Source: Myxococcales bacterium
Lineage (GTDB): Bacteria > Myxococcota_A > Polyangia > Polyangiales > Ga0077539
DNA: 64,000 bases
Direction: 5' to 3'
Assembly: GCA_016793325.1 (NCBI GenBank)
Contig: JAEUKI010000013.1
Span: 28,273 to 92,272 of the forward strand
A program made the position numbers and the translations under genes. Shown here piece after piece: positions 60,485-64,000 of this stretch (positions are counted from its first letter, which is position 1; each line of letters opens with the position of its first letter). Below the pieces are notes generated by a model. It saw only the letters and a program-made list of their open reading frames with translations, searched no databases and was not told where the DNA came from.

Positions 60485-61171
60485 TTACGCTGTCGATGCG
60501 GACAACAGCGATGCGCGGAGGCGGGGGACACGGTCGCGACGCCGTGTGCGATGAACGACCGCCGGTGACGACCCAGTTGGCACGGCGAGTCTCGCGCGCT
60601 GAGCATGCGTTCGATGAACTGTGCACCGGAAAACGCCCGAACCGACGCGCTGCTGCCATCGCAGCAACGCGACAGACTGCTCCCACTGCGTCATCGCGTG
60701 CGCGTGTCTCGTGCGCGCGTGCGCTTCTTCGGCCGCGACCATCGCTTCGAGTTGGGCGCGCTTGGCCTTCGCCCCTCCAAACGTTCGCTCGATGAACCCA
60801 GGCTGGTACGCGTCGAGCTCTGCTTGCGCGGCCATCACGCGAGAGCTGTCCATCACAGGCTCGGGCGCGGGAGTGGTCCACATCAACTGCGACCAGTCGA
60901 CCGGCGTCGAACAGTCCGCATGCACCGAGCGGAGCACTTCGATGCGCGACTGGTAGGCCTCTGCTTGCAGTCTCGCGTACTCGCGCTCCTGCTCCTTGGC
61001 CTGCTGCGCGAGCGCCTTCTGCAGCGATTTGTACTGCGTTTGCACGGCTCGCTGCGAGGACCGCACGGCCTTCGCGTGCGCCTTGTCGTTCGCACGCTCT
61101 CTTCTCGCCTGCGCCCTCGCTGCCCTTCGATTCGCTGCTGCTGCCGATCGCAGCATCCCTCTCCAGCCCAT
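60485..61171 (-). pseudogene. Coiled-coil protein gene, probably truncated at the island boundary
   Basis: Starts MGWRGMLRS at 61171, followed by an Ala/Arg/Lys/Gln-rich coiled coil (RRAARAQARRERANDKAHAKAVRSSQRA...). Then SRIEVLRSVHADCSTPVDWSQLMW and PGFIERTFGGAKAKRAQLEAMV, consistent with a bacterial family of about 400 residues that I remember but cannot verify. After about residue 175 (60646 downward) the sequence becomes Arg/His/Ser-rich with no family character, suggesting the original 3' half was lost where the island begins. It ends 65 bp beyond the start of the 595-residue gene. Confidence 0.55.
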
Positions 61172-61290
61172 AGAACGAGCGTACCAGAGTCCCTCGGGCC
61201 TCGGGCTACCCCGATGGGCTTACGCGCCCTAACCGCCCTTCGTAACACTCCCCACGCAACTCTCTGCGCGCGCCGCTGATACCGCGCGCC

Positions 61291-63138
61291 ATGACGACAC
61301 CCATTCGCCCCAACGGTCGCCCTCGCGCGGCCGCTGTCGAACCCCAACCCCTCCCTGTCGAACACCCTCCACCTCGCACGATTGCGCGCGAGCCCGATGT
61401 CATCGATGACCCGAGGCCGAGCGTTCCCGCGTATCTCCGTCGCGCGCCGGACGCGCCGACGCCGCCGCGGACTTGCGTCGAGGCGTCGGTGATCTCTCCC
61501 GAAGAGAGCCAGCGAAACGTCGATGCGGCGCGGGCGGAGATTCAGACGCTCTCGGGCGTTCCGCTCGATGTGCTCGAGCAGAACCTGCAGCGCGTGGCCC
61601 ACGAGGCCGCGTCGTGCTCGCCGAACGCGACCGTCCGAGTGCGACTTCCGGATGGGCAAGACTGCCGCGTGAGCACGGCCCAGCTCGCGACGCTGCAGAA
61701 CGCCGTCCGCGAACAGCGCGGCTGGCTGCGCATGGTGAGCGACGTTCGCGCGGCAAACGATCGGACGATCGGGCCGCTCGCCGCCGCTGTTCAACGCGCC
61801 GAGCAACAGCGGCCGAACGCGAGCTCGTCGCTGTGCGTGGCGCTTCCCTCGGGCGGGCACGCGCAGCTGTCGCTCGCGGACGCGCGCGTCGTTCATCGCT
61901 TGTTGGACGCGCAAGCGATCTTCCTCGGGCAAGTGGACGTTCATCGGCAGCTCGCCGCGTCGCGCTTTCGCGACGAGATCTACCGCGGTGGAGTTCTCAC
62001 GGTCCCCGGCTTGGGAACGGTCGTCGCGCTGGGCGAGTGCCTCCGACATCGATCGATCACGGGGCGATCGGTCACGCAGCTCGACTGCATCCTCGCGGTC
62101 GCCGGCGCGTCGATCGAGCTCGCGGTGGTGGGCTATCAGGGCGCTCGCGCGGTCGCGGCCATCGCGCGCACCGAAGAGCTCGCGATCGCCACGGTGAACA
62201 GCGGCGTTCGACTCGACGAAGTGTGGCGCGCCGTGCGGCAAATGACGCCCGAAGAGCGAGACCTCGTTCGACACCTCGTCAACGAGATGCGAGCCAACGC
62301 GCGGACCGTGCCCACCGCGGGCCGACCCCCGCCCACCATCCTCAGGCCCTCGGAGATCACCGCGGCCGTCGAGCTGCTCCGCCGCCGTGGAATCACCGTC
62401 AACCCGAACTCACCGAGCGTGATCGAGGTCGGCGAGACGGTGCACCAAGTGGGCGAGCGAGGAATCGCCGAGGCGTTTCCCGAGGTCATCGCGGATCCCC
62501 GCTTTGGTGCACAAGACACGCTTTGGACCACGGCGTACTCCGGAGGCGGCGACACTGTGGAGTACGCCGCGGGAGTTGGAGGAACCTCCAGGGACGGAAC
62601 GATCTACGCCTCACCACGCGGCACGTTCAACGACCGAATGCGCGCAGTCCTTCACGAGCGCGTCCATCAGCTGCTTCGGCTTCGGCTCACCGAGCGAGGA
62701 GATGTCGGAGCAAAACTCGCAGAGTTGTTCAACCGTGGGCAATCGGCGCACTACAACACCTCGATGGTACGGCGCTACGTCGAGGAGGCGCTCGCGGAAG
62801 CGAACGCGCTCGCGCGAACGGGCGCCGAGAACTGGCTCGGCGCGGCGGCGATGTTTCCTCTCGAAGGCAGCTATCGAATCGCGCTTCGCGAGGTGGGCCG
62901 CGGCGACATCGTCACAGCGGCCGCTGCGGCCGTCGCGCTCGGTCTGACCGGAGTGCTCGCCGACGCCGCGATCGACTTGGGTGTGTGCGTGGTCGGGGGA
63001 CGACGCTATCGAGCCGAACTTCAGCGCGTCAGAACGCCCCTCGAACAACGCGAGGACCGCGAATCCCGACAAGAGCTGCAATCCCAACGGCAAATCGACA
63101 CGATCGTTCGCGCGCGCACGGGAGGCAACAGGCCATGA
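61291..63138 (+). CDS. Zincin-type toxin-like protein
   Basis: 615 residues. Pro-rich N-terminus (1-60), helical middle with hydrophobic stretches (CILAVAGASIELAVVGYQGA around 266-285 and DIVTAAAAAVALGLTGVLAD near 539-558), and a C-terminal metallopeptidase region: FNDRMRAVLHERVHQLL with HExxH at 455-459 and the downstream RRYVEEALAEAN, where a Glu could be the third ligand. The arrangement (HERVHQLL...YVEEALAE) matches zincin domains seen at the ends of RHS/T6SS-type polymorphic toxins as I recall them. No signal peptide or PAAR. The stop overlaps the next gene (ATGA), which suits an immunity protein. Confidence 0.6.
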   Translation: MTTPIRPNGRPRAAAVEPQPLPVEHPPPRTIAREPDVIDDPRPSVPAYLRRAPDAPTPPRTCVEASVISPEESQRNVDAARAEIQTLSGVPLDVLEQNLQRVAHEAASCSPNATVRVRLPDGQDCRVSTAQLATLQNAVREQRGWLRMVSDVRAANDRTIGPLAAAVQRAEQQRPNASSSLCVALPSGGHAQLSLADARVVHRLLDAQAIFLGQVDVHRQLAASRFRDEIYRGGVLTVPGLGTVVALGECLRHRSITGRSVTQLDCILAVAGASIELAVVGYQGARAVAAIARTEELAIATVNSGVRLDEVWRAVRQMTPEERDLVRHLVNEMRANARTVPTAGRPPPTILRPSEITAAVELLRRRGITVNPNSPSVIEVGETVHQVGERGIAEAFPEVIADPRFGAQDTLWTTAYSGGGDTVEYAAGVGGTSRDGTIYASPRGTFNDRMRAVLHERVHQLLRLRLTERGDVGAKLAELFNRGQSAHYNTSMVRRYVEEALAEANALARTGAENWLGAAAMFPLEGSYRIALREVGRGDIVTAAAAAVALGLTGVLADAAIDLGVCVVGGRRYRAELQRVRTPLEQREDRESRQELQSQRQIDTIVRARTGGNRP

Positions 63139-63497
63139 GCAGGAACCGTCCGCCTCGGCGAAAGCCTGCACCATCACCCTACGTGCTGACGAAGGAGCAC
63201 ACCGAGCGTCTCCCACCCGAGCGCCTCGAGACCGCGGAGCAAGCGGGCGCTCGGGTTCACGCGCTGCTCGCTTCGATCGGGCTGGTGAGCATCTACCCGC
63301 AGCATCATCGGCCCTACGCATCGTCGATCCCAGGCTTCGTGGGATGGCGACCGGTGCGCGCGCGATGGTGGCTCGTGTCGGCGCACGGCGCGACAGGTTC
63401 TCCTAGCCGTGACCTGTGGGATCTCTTGGCGATCGTCGACGCGTACACGGGCGAGTTTCGGTGGTGGCACTTCTCGCACTCATACGAATATCTCTGA
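63135..63497 (+). CDS. Small protein, candidate immunity partner
   Basis: 120 residues from ATG 63135, overlapping the toxin-like gene stop by 4 bp. Basic N-terminus (SRNRPPRRKPAP), then ETAEQAGARVHALLASIGLV, a Trp-rich segment (GFVGWRPVRARWWLVSAHG) and an end DLWDLLAIVDAYTGEFRWWHF. No domain recognised; the position, size and translational coupling are what suggest immunity or chaperone function. No signal peptide. Confidence 0.55.
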   Translation: MSRNRPPRRKPAPSPYVLTKEHTERLPPERLETAEQAGARVHALLASIGLVSIYPQHHRPYASSIPGFVGWRPVRARWWLVSAHGATGSPSRDLWDLLAIVDAYTGEFRWWHFSHSYEYL

Positions 63498-63630
63498 TCC
63501 GTCAGCGAAATTGCAGCGATCGACGTGATGGTTCGGGGGCGAGGGAGCCACACGGCCAGAGGTCGAGCCCTCATCGTTACCCAAATTGGGTGGAGGGAAC
63601 TTGCAGCAAGCGTACTCAGTGCCGCGGAGC

Positions 63631-63866
63631 GCGGCCCCCACCCGCGCTGCCGCGCGCCCCGCCCCCGCCTGAAACGGCAGGGGCGGGAGCTTCGCATTGT
63701 GTTAGTGAAATTTCAGACAGATCGCGCATCGAGCGACACGACCATCGACGCTTCTGTCTCCCGATCACATCGACGCTTCCGTCTCCCGATCACACTGACA
63801 CAACGCGAAGCCCCGCCCCTGCCGTTTCAGGCGGGGGCGGGGCGCGCGGCAGCGCGGGTGGTGGGC
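63631..63866. repeat. Second paired inverted repeat, with internal 25-bp tandem duplication
   Basis: Left arm 63631-63707 and right arm about 63792-63866 are near reverse complements (CCCCGCCCCCGCCTGAAACG core, inward end GCATTGTGT/ACACAACGC) and are related to 54965-55200. The spacer contains two 25-bp copies of CATCGACGCTTC-Y-GTCTCCC (63743-63767, 63768-63792). The remaining 63498-63630 shows nothing I recognise. Confidence 0.85.
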
Positions 63867-63881
63867 CTCCCTCGGTTGCGT

Positions 63882-64000
63882 TGACAGCCCCTGGAGGCCC
63901 AGATGCAAACGCGACCAAGAAAGTACACAGCTGAGTTTCGTGCCGAGGCGCTCGCGATGTTGGATCGGTCAGACCGATCGATGCCCGACGTCGCAGACGC
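63882..64000 (+). mobile_element. Left end of an IS3-family element (continues past window)
   Basis: A probable terminal inverted repeat begins TGACAGCCCCTGGAGGCCC at 63882, shortly before a transposase start at 63903. The right end lies outside the window, so the inverted repeat and target duplication cannot be confirmed. The element adjoins the right arm of the preceding repeat. Confidence 0.65.
63903..64000 (+). CDS. IS3-type transposase OrfA, N-terminal fragment (window edge)
   Basis: ATG 63903 opens MQTRPRKYTAEFRAEALAML and continues DRSDRSMPDVADA to the window end. The RKYTAEFRAEAL start is the standard helix-turn-helix N-terminus of IS3-family OrfA proteins. The reading frame is open at position 64000; completeness unknown. 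Confidence 0.85.
   Translation, partial: MQTRPRKYTAEFRAEALAMLDRSDRSMPDVAD

Noticed and set aside
1..64000. tRNA or rRNA genes
   Set aside because: No cloverleaf-consistent GTTCGA-type T-arm with acceptor stem was found by eye; a covariance search would be needed to exclude unusual tRNAs.

Overview
The window is GC-rich (third codon positions almost always G or C) and looks like a chromosomal segment of a large-genome myxobacterium, most likely Polyangiales/Sandaracinaceae-like. The reasons are: at least 16 predicted lipoproteins, several with low-complexity D/T/S/V linkers and Cys-rich NCGxCGxxC repeats; a protein with a MYXO-CTERM-like sorting tail; a Roadblock-like protein; and many short monocistronic or two-gene units. 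No rRNA, tRNA or CRISPR array was recognised.

Layout. 1-3249: 3' part of an ethanolamine-permease gene interrupted near its end by a two-gene AAA ATPase + HNH cassette (Septu/PtuAB-like), with a second copy of the permease 3' end beyond it. 3259-12931: DUF255 thioredoxin-fold protein, a divergent MerR/hydrolase pair sharing an operator, an OmpA-family lipoprotein, a CXXCH lipoprotein, a propeller lipoprotein, and a PD40 lipoprotein + M23 peptidase operon. 12944-19538: Cys-rich lipoproteins and a lipase + acyltransferase operon. 19816-34606: MFS transporter, two distant 408-residue paralogues with a PARP-type-like zinc finger, a membrane protein/DUF2071/SDR operon, Roadblock-like and CAP proteins, SPFH protein, RCC1 lipoprotein, TerC. 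34702-46277: lipoproteins, old yellow enzyme, Coq4-like protein divergent from TetR, RNA ligase, LysR divergent from a quinone-oxidoreductase-like MDR, WD-like protein, YdeI-like protein. 46278-46600: a structured 26-bp tandem array. 46601-56125: exported methyltransferase, more lipoproteins, a DUF4874/DUF4832 protein, a HerA-like ATPase and its neighbour, interspersed with GC-rich inverted repeats.

56126-64000 is the most accessory part. It starts with a concentric inverted-repeat structure that folds as a four-way RNA junction. A visibly lower-GC island (about 56875-60480) follows, holding a diadenylate-cyclase (DAC) domain protein convergent with a 595-residue protein that has a PD-(D/E)XK-like nuclease region and a C-terminal beta-barrel. 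Both flanking genes appear truncated. Next come a zincin-type toxin-like gene with an ATGA-overlapping small partner, a paired inverted repeat, and the start of an IS3-type transposase running off the window.

The best candidates for conflict or defence systems are the PtuAB-like cassette, the DAC island and the zincin/partner pair. The DAC island is the one I would examine first as potentially undescribed. Function assignments come from motif recognition by eye; no database search was possible.
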